Assembly: GCF_001042985.1 (NCBI RefSeq)
Contig: NZ_JYKY01000016.1
Coordinates: 1 to 64,000, forward strand
Length of the DNA stretch: 64,000 bases
Reading direction: 5' to 3'
DNA from: Pseudomonas lundensis
Lineage (GTDB): Bacteria > Pseudomonadota > Gammaproteobacteria > Pseudomonadales > Pseudomonadaceae
In this document: piece after piece, positions 26,728 to 36,996 of the stretch
Position numbering within the stretch: position 1 is the stretch's first letter
Layout: each line of letters starts with the position of its first letter
Program-made: the position numbers and the translations under genes
Notes under the pieces: model-generated
Databases searched by the model: none
Told to the model about the DNA's origin: nothing
The model's input: only the letters and a program-made list of their open reading frames with translations

Positions 26728-27078
26728 ATAGGAATTAAGGCCGGTCAAGCCAGCCGAAGGCCGCGCAGTATACCCCAAAGAAGTGCGTTAAAAGCACCTT
26801 TGACGACCATCTGTCCGCGGCCGTTTAAATCCGGCAAACACCCGGTTTTACTGACCCTTGGGTCAGGCCACAGGCATGCCCGCGATCCCGCCACCACGCC
26901 GGCAAACAATCGAAAAAGCCTACGGCTACAGGCGAAATAAACAGGTCGACTCACAGACACCCCCGCGTCGTTAAAACCACCCACTGAGCCTTAACTGATG
27001 AAGTCACCTTGAAAACTGACATGACACCGCGTCCTGCACACCCGGCGAGGCGCTCTTCATACATAAAAGGATTTATCG
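26728..27078. other. intergenic region before the metzincin pair
   Basis: No gene seen. Contains CTGACCC-TT-GGGTCAG (26851-26866), a symmetric 7-bp inverted repeat that could be an operator, and an AAAAGGA Shine-Dalgarno just before the 27079 start. Confidence 0.35.
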
Positions 27079-27630
27079 ATGAAGCCCATCACGTTTCATA
27101 TTTTTGTTCACGACGATGTCACCCTGAGCGACCGTGTCCTCGGCCTTCAATATTTCAAAGCCTTCACTGAAGAAATCTCCGCCATCACAGGACGCACGTT
27201 CGAATTCAACATGCTCAGAAACATCCCGGGCGTCACGAACTTCAAATACGCCTCTCAAAATGCCCAAGCCGTCGCTGACCGCTGGATGGCGGTGGCCGCC
27301 GACTATAGAAACACCCACAACTTGGGCAGGACCCGCACCGACCGTTACATTCTGGTCACCCAGGGCAAAATTAATGACCAGGTATTAGGTGCCGCCCTCC
27401 CGCGACAACCCGCCCTGATTGCCAGTGTCAGCAGCTATCAAGTGATTGCCCATGAAGTTGGGCACAGTTTCACAGCGACCCATGAAGATGCCGAAATCGG
27501 CTGGAACGCGTGGGGTTTGCCGTGTGAAACCTATGTGTTTCCCGAGGTGAGTAAAAACCGTGCCAATTGCTATCGCTATACCCCGAAAAACCGTGAGCAC
27601 ATTGTTAATTACCTGAAAGACGCCCCTTAA
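27079..27630 (+). CDS. metzincin-like zinc protease paralogue 1
   Basis: A 183-residue protein with no signal peptide or membrane segment. HEVGHSFTATHED (His125, Glu126, His129, His135) is a metzincin-type zinc site, except that the Gly usual three residues after the second His is Thr and I see no Met-turn in the later part. Opens KPITFHIFVHD and closes NYLKDAP, both shared with the next gene; two Cys near the C-terminus (CETY, CYRY). Preceded by AAAAGGA. I do not recognise a characterised homologue. Could be a secreted (non-Sec), effector or toxin-like protease. Confidence 0.72.
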   Translation: MKPITFHIFVHDDVTLSDRVLGLQYFKAFTEEISAITGRTFEFNMLRNIPGVTNFKYASQNAQAVADRWMAVAADYRNTHNLGRTRTDRYILVTQGKINDQVLGAALPRQPALIASVSSYQVIAHEVGHSFTATHEDAEIGWNAWGLPCETYVFPEVSKNRANCYRYTPKNREHIVNYLKDAP

Positions 27631-27753
27631 AAAAGACCCGTGCTGTTTTTCCATCACGCCATAAGCGGGCACTACACCCTCACGAAAGCGTGCGGTACGT
27701 GCAAGTTGCTCAGCCAGCTTGCGGAACTTATTAGCCTGTCTCAGGACTTTAAA

Positions 27754-28350
27754 ATGCTGCCGATTAACATCCATACGTATGTTCACGACACCGTTCAAGA
27801 AACGAACGACAAACAACTTGAATATTTGTTTTTTTGTGTATTTACGCCGGAGTTATCTGAAATAACAGGGCGTGAGGTCACCGTTACGTTCCACCGTAAT
27901 GTGCCGGGCATAACAGACTTTAGCTATGCCCATTATTCAGACTGTTACTCAAATTTATGCGCCTTTGAAGAAGCGATAAGCACTGATCTTCAAACAGCGT
28001 TCGCGGCCTGCAAGGCCAACTCGCCGAGACCCGTAAAGCTGACAGACATTGACCTGCTGTTGATCGATGGCTACCTCGTTAAATCCCTAAAGGTTGAAGG
28101 CATCGCGCTACCCGAGGCCAATATCGCATGCGCCACCACCTTCGGCCGTGTGGTGGTCGCCCATGAAGTGGGCCACTGCTTGGGGGCCACCCATGAGGAT
28201 GCCGCGCTGTACAGAGACACCCAATTCAATGACCCCTATCACTGCGCCACATTCATGGCCACCCAGCGCCCGGAATGGACGTGCGCACTCTTTGGCTACA
28301 GTGCAGAGAACCGCTACAACATTCATAACTACTTAAAGGATGCCCCTTAA
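27754..28350 (+). CDS. metzincin-like zinc protease paralogue 2
   Basis: A 198-residue paralogue of the preceding gene, 123 bp downstream. It has the full HExxHxxGxxH site: HEVGHCLGATHED (His137, Glu138, His141, Gly144, His147), and a later CATFMAT that could be the Met-turn. Shares the N-terminus (NIHTYVHD), ELSEITGRE, RNVPGITDFSYA and C-terminus NYLKDAP. Eight Cys in all, unusual for a cytoplasmic pseudomonad protein and suggestive of an extracellular fate, yet no signal peptide. ATG at 27754 follows AGGA. Codon use is visibly more AT-rich than neighbours. Confidence 0.72.
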   Translation: MLPINIHTYVHDTVQETNDKQLEYLFFCVFTPELSEITGREVTVTFHRNVPGITDFSYAHYSDCYSNLCAFEEAISTDLQTAFAACKANSPRPVKLTDIDLLLIDGYLVKSLKVEGIALPEANIACATTFGRVVVAHEVGHCLGATHEDAALYRDTQFNDPYHCATFMATQRPEWTCALFGYSAENRYNIHNYLKDAP

Positions 28351-28433
28351 GCGCTTTACGCCAAGTGGCTGATTCAACTGCTCACTCAAGCGATGAATGA
28401 AACGGGCAAAGCCGGATCCAGAGGCCTTGCCCT

Positions 28434-29345
28434 TCACGTCGCCGAAGGCGCGGCGCCACCTTCGAGTTTGCGCCACAACAACCGCACGTTGGCCTTGCGT
28501 ACCAACGCGCAGCGGTACAAACGAATCTCCAGCGGCACGTGCCACTGCGGGCCGCCACACACCACCAGTTCGCCGCGTGCCAGCTCGGCGCGCACACTCA
28601 AATGCGGCACCCACGCAATGCCCAACCCTTCCAGCGCCATGCTTTTGAGGCTGTCCGCCATGGCGGTTTCATAAATAGTGGTAAAGCGCAGGCTGCGCTG
28701 GCGCAGCAACAAATTGACCGAACGGCCTAAAAAAGCCCCCGCGCTGTAGGCCAGCAAGGGCACGCTTGCATCGCCTTCCAGGTCGAACAGCGGCTTGCCG
28801 TCCGCATCGGCGGCGCACACCGGCAACATCTCGGTATTGCCTAAATGCAGCGACGGGAAAATCTCCGGGTCCATCTGCAACGCCGCGTCCGGGTCGTAAA
28901 ACGCCAGCATCAAATCGCAACCGCCCTCACGTAATGCGTGCACCGCGTCTCCGACGTTAGTCGCAACAAGACGTGTCGCAATGTTCAGCCCTTCGTTACG
29001 CAATTGGGCGATCCAGCGCGGGAAAAACCCCAGCGCCAACGAGTGAGCGGCAGCCACTTGCATGACCTCGCCCTGCCCGCCTTCGAGGTGATGCAGGTGA
29101 CGCAACACCTCCCCAAGCTGCTCGACCACTGTGCGCGCCGTGACCAAAAACAACTGACCGGCCGCGGTCAACTCCACCGGGGTGCGGGAACGATTCACCA
29201 ACGTCAGCCCCAAGGCCGCTTCGAGGCTGCGAATACGTCGACTGAAGGCCGGTTGCGTCACAAAACGACGCTCAGCCGCTTGAGAAAAACTGCGCGTGGC
29301 GGCCAGGGCACTGAAGTCCTCCAGCCATTTACTTTCGAGATTCAT
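28434..29345 (-). CDS. LysR-family regulator beside aspA
   Basis: A 303-residue LysR regulator: winged HTH (RSFSQAAERRFVTQPAFSRR, about 18-37) and periplasmic-binding-like effector domain. ATG at 29345 follows GGGAGG; an upstream start at 29378 is less likely. Divergent from aspartase, as PA5428 is in P. aeruginosa (from memory), so it is the probable regulator of aspA. Confidence 0.87.
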   Translation of the reverse strand: MNLESKWLEDFSALAATRSFSQAAERRFVTQPAFSRRIRSLEAALGLTLVNRSRTPVELTAAGQLFLVTARTVVEQLGEVLRHLHHLEGGQGEVMQVAAAHSLALGFFPRWIAQLRNEGLNIATRLVATNVGDAVHALREGGCDLMLAFYDPDAALQMDPEIFPSLHLGNTEMLPVCAADADGKPLFDLEGDASVPLLAYSAGAFLGRSVNLLLRQRSLRFTTIYETAMADSLKSMALEGLGIAWVPHLSVRAELARGELVVCGGPQWHVPLEIRLYRCALVRKANVRLLWRKLEGGAAPSAT

Positions 29346-29405
29346 CGAGCCTCCCAGAGGCGCACCAAATTGGGTCACACGTTCGACGCGCCCGTCGCGT
29401 CACGT

Positions 29406-29418
29406 CGGCATTATGCCG
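29406..29418. promoter_or_regulatory. palindrome between LysR gene and aspA
   Basis: CGGCATTATGCCG is a perfect 6-bp inverted repeat around one T, centrally placed in the 179-bp divergent region. Candidate operator for the adjacent LysR protein. Confidence 0.4.
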
Positions 29419-29524
29419 TTTCTGCATAGGATAGTGTTTAAAGGCATTGGCCCAAAATACCCCGCAAGCCTAGGATTCGCAGCGTTCCGGCCTATACCGG
29501 GTCCTTATCGAGATGATTTCTATC

Positions 29525-30949
<1,425 letters not shown>

Positions 30950-30999
30950 TGCGGTAACACGATCACCAGGTCGAGGGACTAGACACCTCTCACCTTTTG

Positions 31000-31036
31000 A
31001 GGACTTGCAGATTTATCTGCAGGTCCTTTTTTTTTT
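31000..31036 (+). terminator. aspA terminator
   Basis: GGAC-T-TGCAGAT pairs with ATCTGCA-G-GTCC, followed by ten Ts. Very strong intrinsic terminator. Confidence 0.93.
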
Positions 31037-31099
31037 GCTCGCCTGTCGTTGCACCCAACAGGGGTTTGACGCGCCTGTCGCCAAGCAGGCGCGTGCGGC

Positions 31100-31450
31100 T
31101 TAGTGCGCCACTAGACAGTCCAGCGATTTGTCGACGTACGCCTTGGCCAGCTCCGCCAAATGCACAATCGACAACACCACATCACGCGGCGACCCGTTCA
31201 ATCCATTCCCCGCCTCGCTCGCCGTTGCTCCCATGCAGCGCAACAAGTCTGACGCCTGGGCCAGGGCCGCTTCTAAATTGACACTGTCGGGTATGGCATA
31301 CGTGGCAGTGCCCACGGGGCGAGCAGGCTGATGGTCGTTAAGGTAGTCATTGAGCGCGCGCTCGGCGGCCGCACGGTCAAGTGACAGGGCAAGGCACTCA
31401 GCCGCATCCGACAGGCCGGACGAAGGGGGATCTGGAACAATTTTTTTCAT
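31100..31450 (-). CDS. DUF6124 family small protein
   Basis: A 116-residue soluble protein beginning MKKIVPDPP, the hallmark of a Pseudomonas family (DUF6124) of unknown function. Helical, with no signal peptide or membrane segment; four-helix C-terminal part SIVHLAELAKAYVDKSLDCL. ATG at 31450 follows GGGAG. Preceded by a long structured leader with paired hairpin loops. Convergent with aspA, whose terminator ends 63 bp away. Confidence 0.8.
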   Translation of the reverse strand: MKKIVPDPPSSGLSDAAECLALSLDRAAAERALNDYLNDHQPARPVGTATYAIPDSVNLEAALAQASDLLRCMGATASEAGNGLNGSPRDVVLSIVHLAELAKAYVDKSLDCLVAH

Positions 31451-31481
31451 GACATGACTCCCAATCAATTCAAGGAGCTGA

Positions 31482-31680
31482 CACCCGTCGCTACTAAACG
31501 ATGGGTGGCAGCCGTACGCAGGTTAGTAGACCGGTGATCAGGAGAACCGGCGCGCTCGAAGGCGCCCTGCGCACGGCCACCATAAAACGTGAGGCCGAAA
31601 AAAAGCGCCTCGCGGAGGTGGCGCCTTGCGCCTGATCATATCGCCGGGCTACTAAACCCGACCGCTGAGTGTGCAGCGGT
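31482..31680 (-). ncRNA. structured leader/riboregulator of the DUF6124 gene
   Basis: Minus-strand RNA, 5' to 3': hairpin ACCGCUG/CAGCGGU (31661-31680); hairpin A, stem CGGG/CCCG with loop UUUAGUAG (31645-31660); terminator-like hairpin with U7 (31598-31626); hairpin B, GGU/ACC with loop CUACUA (31521-31532); hairpin C, stem CACCC-A-UCG/CGA-C-GGGUG with the same loop UUUAGUAG (31482-31507), ending 32 nt before the start codon. Loop B is complementary to loops A and C, so A-B and B-C loop-loop contacts are mutually exclusive. No protein is convincingly encoded here. RNA function is inferred from structure only. Confidence 0.55.
31598..31626 (-). terminator. terminator-like hairpin inside the DUF6124 leader
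   Basis: GGCGCC...GAGGCGC stem (31605-31626) followed by seven Ts on the minus strand. Either ends a short RNA carrying hairpin A or attenuates transcription into the DUF6124 gene. Confidence 0.65.
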
Positions 31681-32218
31681 GGGCCGAGACTAGACCCCGA
31701 AATTGGCAGGCGCAAGCGAACGGGATTTTCAAGGAAGTTTCTGCGGATTGAAAGGGAAGCATCGTACGAAAACCCTGATTTTCAGCGGTTTTCAGCCGCG
31801 CTGGCATGGCCTTGAGCAGCGTTCTGCGGGCCTCATGCGGCCTGCTACAGCACCCGGGTGAACAATGCCCGTCCATCCGATGTTCAACCCCCTCCACACG
31901 AAGGTTGCGGCCGGTGCTCGCACCCTCTGAATCGCGGTTAATTCCTACATTTAAGCAGCGCTTTTCAGACGTATGCAGATGAAAAATCAATGGCTTATGC
32001 AGACGCTTCCACTGCGCCTAGGTATAGTGCCCGCCCTCTTGCCATGCATCGGCCCCGCAACAGCGGCCAGTGGCACTGCGCAAACAGCATCGTAAACCAA
32101 GCAGCAACATGGCCAGGGTCGCATTGATCGCCTACGTTTTCGCCCTGCACACACGGGTGTAACGCGATATTTCGATCCGGCCGTATTGCCATCAGATAAA
32201 AACAGCGAGGAATAATCC
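31681..32218. other. intergenic region, no gene supported
   Basis: Minus-strand open frames exist here (for example 31652-31990) but lack Shine-Dalgarno sites and protein-like composition. An imperfect inverted repeat AAAACCCTGA/TCAGCGGTTTT lies near 31769-31792. Presumably the promoter region of the DUF6124 leader RNA and, near 32200, of the AGCS gene. Confidence 0.4.
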
Positions 32219-33640
32219 ATGCTTGAAGTCATCAATGACTTCCTCTCAGGGAAAGTGCTAATCGTGCTCATGGTTGGGCTCGGTGGCTACTTCACGATCC
32301 GCTCGCGTTTCGTTCAGTTTCGTTACTTCCTGCACATGTTTGCGGTGTTCAAAGACAGCTTGCGCAGCAGCGCCGGTCAACTGAGCTCGTTTCAGGCATT
32401 GATGCTGAGCCTGGCGGGCCGCGTGGGCGCTGGCAACATCGCCGGCGTCGGCATTGCCGTGACCCTCGGCGGCCCCGGCGCCGTGTTCTGGATGTGGGTG
32501 ACCGCGCTGGTCGGCATGTCCAGCAGCCTGATCGAATGCTCGCTGGGCCAGCTGTACAAACGCCGCGATGCCGAAGGCCAACTGCGCGGCGGTCCTTCCT
32601 TCTATATGAAGCACGGGCTGGGTAAAGCGTGGATGGGTAAATTGATGGCAGTTTTGCTGCTGATCACCTTCGGATTTGCCTTCATGGGCCTGCAAGCCCA
32701 CGCCGTGACGCACTCGCTGCAAGACGCGTTCGGGTTCCAGGTCAACTACACCGGGTTTGCCATCGCCGTGCTGCTGGGCCTGGTGTTCATCGGCGGTATC
32801 AAACGCATCGCCTCAGTAGCCGACCTGCTGGTGCCGGTCAAAACCCTCGCCTACATCGCCGTGACCCTGTACGTGATCGTGCTGCAGTTTGACCAAGTGC
32901 CAGCCATGCTCGGCCACATCGTCAAAAGCGCCTTCGGCATGGACCCGGTGTTTGGCGGCCTGATCGGCAGCGCGATTGTGATGGGCGTCAAACGTGGCGT
33001 ATTCGCCAACGAAGCAGGCTTGGGCAGCGCCCCGAACGTGGCCGCCGTGGCAGACGTTGAGCACCCGATCGCACAAGGCGTGGTGCAAGCGTTCAGCGTG
33101 TTCCTCGACACCTTCGTCATCTGCACCTGTACGGCGCTGCTGATTTTGCTGTCGGGCTTTTACACGCCGGGCTTTGAAGGCGACGGCATTGCCCTGACCC
33201 AAAACTCGCTGGCCGCGGTGGTCGGTGAATGGGGCCGCATTTTTATCAGCGTGGCACTGGCGTTGTTCGTGTTCACCTCGATGCTCTACAACTACTACCT
33301 GGGCGAAAACAACCTGCGTTTCCTGGTTGGTGAAAACCGCAAGGCGCTGATGGGTTACCGCGCACTGGTGCTGGTGTTGATCTTCTGGGGCTCGATTGAA
33401 AACCTGCAAACGGTCTTCGCCTTCGCTGACATCACCATGACCATGCTGGCGTTCGTGAACCTGATTGCCTTGGCCATGCTGTTCAAAATCTGCATGCGCG
33501 TGCTCAAGGATTACGACGACCAACGTCGCGCCGGGATCAAGACACCGGTGTTCGATTCCAGTAAATTCCCGGACCTGGACCTGGACTTGAAGGCCTGGCC
33601 GCCCACACCGGCCGCCAAGATCGAAGACACAAAACGCTGA
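32219..33640 (+). CDS. sodium:alanine/glycine symporter, AGCS family
   Basis: A 473-residue transporter with about eleven membrane helices that imports small neutral amino acids with Na+. Family motifs: SSFQALMLSLAGRVGAGNIAG (given in parts: LSSFQALML, VGAGNIAGV) near residue 60-77 and GVKRGVFANEAGLGSAPNVAA split as KRGVFANEAGLG near 260-272. Preceded by GAGGAA. Followed 56 bp later by asparaginase with a terminator between, so linked in function (asparagine/alanine uptake) rather than strictly co-transcribed. Confidence 0.9.
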   Translation: MLEVINDFLSGKVLIVLMVGLGGYFTIRSRFVQFRYFLHMFAVFKDSLRSSAGQLSSFQALMLSLAGRVGAGNIAGVGIAVTLGGPGAVFWMWVTALVGMSSSLIECSLGQLYKRRDAEGQLRGGPSFYMKHGLGKAWMGKLMAVLLLITFGFAFMGLQAHAVTHSLQDAFGFQVNYTGFAIAVLLGLVFIGGIKRIASVADLLVPVKTLAYIAVTLYVIVLQFDQVPAMLGHIVKSAFGMDPVFGGLIGSAIVMGVKRGVFANEAGLGSAPNVAAVADVEHPIAQGVVQAFSVFLDTFVICTCTALLILLSGFYTPGFEGDGIALTQNSLAAVVGEWGRIFISVALALFVFTSMLYNYYLGENNLRFLVGENRKALMGYRALVLVLIFWGSIENLQTVFAFADITMTMLAFVNLIALAMLFKICMRVLKDYDDQRRAGIKTPVFDSSKFPDLDLDLKAWPPTPAAKIEDTKR

Positions 33641-33645
33641 CACTG

Positions 33646-33679
33646 ACGCGGCGGTTCTGAACAGAACCGCCGCGTTTTT
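33646..33679 (+). terminator. AGCS gene terminator
   Basis: ACGCGGCGGTTCT (33646-33658) pairs perfectly with AGAACCGCCGCGT (33663-33675) around GAAC, followed by Ts. Confidence 0.92.
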
Positions 33680-33696
33680 GCTTATGGGGACTCCAC

Positions 33697-34701
33697 ATGA
33701 CTGCTGCCACTTCCTACCCTGCCAAACGCGTGATGGTGCTGTACACCGGCGGCACCATCGGCATGCAAGCCAGCGCCAACGGGCTTGCACCCGCTTCGGG
33801 TTTTGAGGCGCGAATGAGCGCCTTTCTTGCTAGCCAGCCGGACCTGCACGTGCCGCAATGGCGCTTTCGCGAGATGAGCCCACTGATCGACAGCGCCAAC
33901 ATGACGCCCGCCTACTGGTTGCGACTGAGCGCGGCCATCGTCGAAGCGGTTGAGCAGGAGGACTGCGACGCCGTCTTGGTCCTGCATGGCACAGACACGT
34001 TGGCCTACAGTGCGGCGGCAATGTGCTTTCAACTGATCGGCCTGCCGGCGTCGGTGCTGTTCACCGGTTCCATGCTGCCTGCGGGCGTGCCTGACAGCGA
34101 CGCCTGGGAGAACGTCAGCGGTGCGCTGTCGGCGTTGGCCGAGGGTCAACCGTTCGGGGTTCAGCTGTACTTCCACGGCCAACTGATGGCCCCGACGCGC
34201 TGCGCCAAAGTGCGCAGTTTCGGGCGCCACCCGTTTGTAACCCTGGCCCGAAACGGCGGCGGCACCCCGGCCGCTGACATCCCCGGCCAGTTGTTCTATA
34301 CCCGGCCCAAGCACGTGGCCAGCGTGGGTGTGCTGCCCCTGGTGCCGGGCATTGGCGCGCCGCAGCTCGATGCGCTGCTCAACAGCGGCCTCGAAGCCCT
34401 GGTGCTGGAATGTTTTGGCAGCGGCACCGGTCCCAGTGACGACCCGGCTTTCCTTGCCAGCCTGCAACGAGCGCAGGAAAACGGCATCGTGATTGTCGCC
34501 ATCACCCAATGCCATGAAGGCGGTGTGGAGCTGGACGTGTACGAAGCCGGTAGCCGCCTGCGTGAGGCGGGTGTGCTCTCGGGGGGCGGCATGACCCGCG
34601 AAGCGGTGTTCGGCAAGCTCCAGGCGTTGCTGGGCGCCGACCTGTCATTGACCGACGTGCGCCGTCTGATTGAACTCGATCTGTGCGGGGAGCTGGTGTA
34701 A
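33697..34701 (+). CDS. asparaginase, cytoplasmic type I
   Basis: A 334-residue asparaginase: L-asparagine to aspartate and ammonia. Both nucleophile regions present: YTGGTIGM (about 16-23, first Thr) and LHGTDTLAYSA (about 96-106, second Thr-Asp pair). No signal peptide, so cytoplasmic type I (AnsA-like). ATG at 33697 preceded by GGGGA. Its product aspartate is the substrate of the nearby aspartase. Confidence 0.92.
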   Translation: MTAATSYPAKRVMVLYTGGTIGMQASANGLAPASGFEARMSAFLASQPDLHVPQWRFREMSPLIDSANMTPAYWLRLSAAIVEAVEQEDCDAVLVLHGTDTLAYSAAAMCFQLIGLPASVLFTGSMLPAGVPDSDAWENVSGALSALAEGQPFGVQLYFHGQLMAPTRCAKVRSFGRHPFVTLARNGGGTPAADIPGQLFYTRPKHVASVGVLPLVPGIGAPQLDALLNSGLEALVLECFGSGTGPSDDPAFLASLQRAQENGIVIVAITQCHEGGVELDVYEAGSRLREAGVLSGGGMTREAVFGKLQALLGADLSLTDVRRLIELDLCGELV

Positions 34702-34770
34702 TGCCGGTCATCACTGCGCGACTCGGCACATAATTTGCTCCCTTCCAGCATCCCCCCGCTGGAAGCGAGC

Positions 34771-35763
34771 ATGCTGCATTCCCATCTCACTACCCTGAAC
34801 GCGGTTTCGTTGGTGCTCAGCACCTTCCAGGCCGAAGGCTGGTCGAGTGAGGCGCTACTGGCCGGCAGCGGCATACGTGCCGCCGACTTGAGCCGCGCCG
34901 ACACGCGCATCACCACCAATCAAGAAATGCGCGTCTGCGCCAACGCCGTGGCCCTTCGCCGCGAAATCGGGTTGGAATTGGGTCAGCGCATGCACGTGTC
35001 GTCCTACGGCATGCTGGGTTACGCCTTACTCACCAGTGCCACCTTAGGTGACGCTTTACGCCTGGCTTTGCGCTACCCGGCGTTGCTGGGAACACTTTTT
35101 GAACTGAGCCTGGCCCAGGAAGACGGCGTCGTCTGGTTCTGCGCAACGGGTTATCGCGAAAGCCCGCACCTGGCGGTGTTCAACGCCGAGCTGTGCCTGA
35201 CGTCGCTCAAGGTCATTTGTGAGGATTTACTGGGCCGCTCGTTGCCCCTCGTCGGGGCACGCTTCGCTCACCCCGCCCCGGATTATCACGCCCATTACGC
35301 CCACAGCTTTGACTGCCCGCATGCCTTCCAGGCCTGTGACAACGCGTTCGGCTTCGACCCGCGCTGGCTCGATGAACCCTTGCCGCTGGCCGATGCCGTG
35401 ACCCATCAGGCCATGGCCGAGCGCTGCCGCAAACAGAACCTGGAGTTCACAGGCCGCCAGTCGTGGCTCGATCGCATCCGCCAACTGTTGACCGCGCAAC
35501 TGCAGGCCGCCCCGGGGCTTGAGGGCCTGGCCGAGCAAATGAACTGCTCGCCGCGCACGTTGCGCCGCCACCTGCACGACATGGGGTGCAGCTATCAAAC
35601 GCTGCTCGACGACCTGCGCTTTGAACGCGCCAAACGGCTGCTCAACGACACCGAATGGCCGATCTACCGGATCGCCGAACACCTGGGCTTCAGCGAAACC
35701 GCCAGCTTTCGCCACGCGTTCGTGCGCTGGAGCGGCGTCTCACCCAGCCAGTTTCGCGCGTAA
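34771..35763 (+). CDS. AraC-family regulator
   Basis: A 330-residue regulator with an N-terminal OruR/ArgR-type ligand domain (PF12625-like: LGQRMHVSSYGMLGYALLTSATLGDAL in parts) and a C-terminal double HTH (AEQMNCSPRTLRRHL; IAEHLGFSETASFRHAFVRWSG). ATG at 34771 follows GGAAGCG. Located between asparaginase and the polyamine deacetylase genes on the same strand; 188 bp before the latter, so it may activate the polyamine genes. Ligand unknown. Confidence 0.87.
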   Translation: MLHSHLTTLNAVSLVLSTFQAEGWSSEALLAGSGIRAADLSRADTRITTNQEMRVCANAVALRREIGLELGQRMHVSSYGMLGYALLTSATLGDALRLALRYPALLGTLFELSLAQEDGVVWFCATGYRESPHLAVFNAELCLTSLKVICEDLLGRSLPLVGARFAHPAPDYHAHYAHSFDCPHAFQACDNAFGFDPRWLDEPLPLADAVTHQAMAERCRKQNLEFTGRQSWLDRIRQLLTAQLQAAPGLEGLAEQMNCSPRTLRRHLHDMGCSYQTLLDDLRFERAKRLLNDTEWPIYRIAEHLGFSETASFRHAFVRWSGVSPSQFRA

Positions 35764-35951
35764 ACACCCCGCCATGCCCTGCCCGCTGAGGGTGATGCCT
35801 GCAAATGGCGCACGCCCGCGCCGAAAAGGGGCGAATTCAGGTCAATCATATTGGCCATATCCATCCCCTTTTGGCCGCTCCTGCCGTTCTCTGAAACGTT
35901 CAGGGCCGCAAAACTGTAGGTCACCGATCAAGCCTGCGGAGAATAAGAAAA

Positions 35952-36983
35952 ATGCTGACGATCTATTCAGACGATCACCACCTGCATCACGGCCGTTGCG
36001 AGTTGATGGACGGGCAACTGATGCCTTGCTTCGAAATGCCTTCGCGTGCCGATCACATCCTGCAACGGGTGCAAACCCGCAAACTGGGCCCGGTGCAGGC
36101 CCCGCAAGACTTTGGCCGCGGCCCCCTCGAACGCATTCACACCCCGGCCTATCTGGATTTTTTTCAGGGCGCCTGGGCGCGCTGGACCGAGCACGGGCGC
36201 GACGGCGACCTGTTGCCCTACACCTGGCCTGCCCGCACTTTGCGCGCCGTGATCCCCACCAGCCTGCATGGGCAATTGGGTTATTACAGCTTCGACGGCG
36301 GCGCCCCCATTACGGCGGGTACGTGGCAAGCGGCCTACAGCGCAGCGCAAGTGGCGCTGACAGCACAGGCTGAAATCCAGCGCGGCGCACACAGCGCGTT
36401 CGCCTTGTGCCGGCCACCGGGCCATCACGCCGCCAGCGATTTGATGGGCGGTTATTGCTACCTCAACAACGCCGCCATCGCGGCGCAGGCGTTCCTCGAT
36501 CAGGGTCGCAGCAAAGTGGCCATCCTTGACGTGGACTACCACCACGGCAACGGTACGCAGTCGATTTTCTACGCACGCAGCGACGTGTTGTTCACCTCGA
36601 TCCACGGCCACCCTGAAGCGGAGTTTCCGTTCTTTCTGGGCTACGAAGACGAAGTGGGTGAAGGCGCGGGCGAAGGCTTCAACTTCAACTACCCGCTGGC
36701 CGCAGGCTCGGCCTGGGATCGTTGGAGCGCTGCACTGGAAAAGGCGTGCGCTGAAATCGAGCGCTACGACGCCGAGGTGCTGGTGATCTCGCTGGGCGTG
36801 GACACGTTCAAAAACGACCCGATTTCCCAGTTCAAACTCGACAGCCCGGACTACCTGCGCATGGGCGAACGCATTGCGCGCTTGGGCAAGCCAACGCTGT
36901 TCGTGATGGAAGGCGGGTACGCGGTAGAAGAGATTGGCGTTAATGCCGTCAACGTACTTGAAGGCTTTTTGAGCGCTCAATAA
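35952..36983 (+). CDS. acetylpolyamine amidohydrolase (histone deacetylase family)
   Basis: Zinc deacylase of 343 residues that removes acetyl groups from acetylputrescine/acetylcadaverine, allowing acetylpolyamines to be used as carbon and nitrogen sources. Family motifs: CRPPGHHA (tandem catalytic His about residue 158), GGYCYLNNAAIA, and zinc ligands in DVDYHHGNGTQ and GVDTFKNDP. Followed 13 bp later by a polyamine-binding protein, which strongly supports the substrate class. Homologous to P. aeruginosa AphA/AphB-type enzymes. Confidence 0.92.
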   Translation: MLTIYSDDHHLHHGRCELMDGQLMPCFEMPSRADHILQRVQTRKLGPVQAPQDFGRGPLERIHTPAYLDFFQGAWARWTEHGRDGDLLPYTWPARTLRAVIPTSLHGQLGYYSFDGGAPITAGTWQAAYSAAQVALTAQAEIQRGAHSAFALCRPPGHHAASDLMGGYCYLNNAAIAAQAFLDQGRSKVAILDVDYHHGNGTQSIFYARSDVLFTSIHGHPEAEFPFFLGYEDEVGEGAGEGFNFNYPLAAGSAWDRWSAALEKACAEIERYDAEVLVISLGVDTFKNDPISQFKLDSPDYLRMGERIARLGKPTLFVMEGGYAVEEIGVNAVNVLEGFLSAQ

Positions 36984-36996
36984 GGATTTAATAACA

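Noticed and set aside
31494..31990. Two minus-strand frames (31494-31715 and 31652-31990) that could be small proteins
   Set aside because: They coincide with the conserved hairpins and terminator of the DUF6124 leader and lack translation signals; similar reading frames are often over-annotated in pseudomonads.
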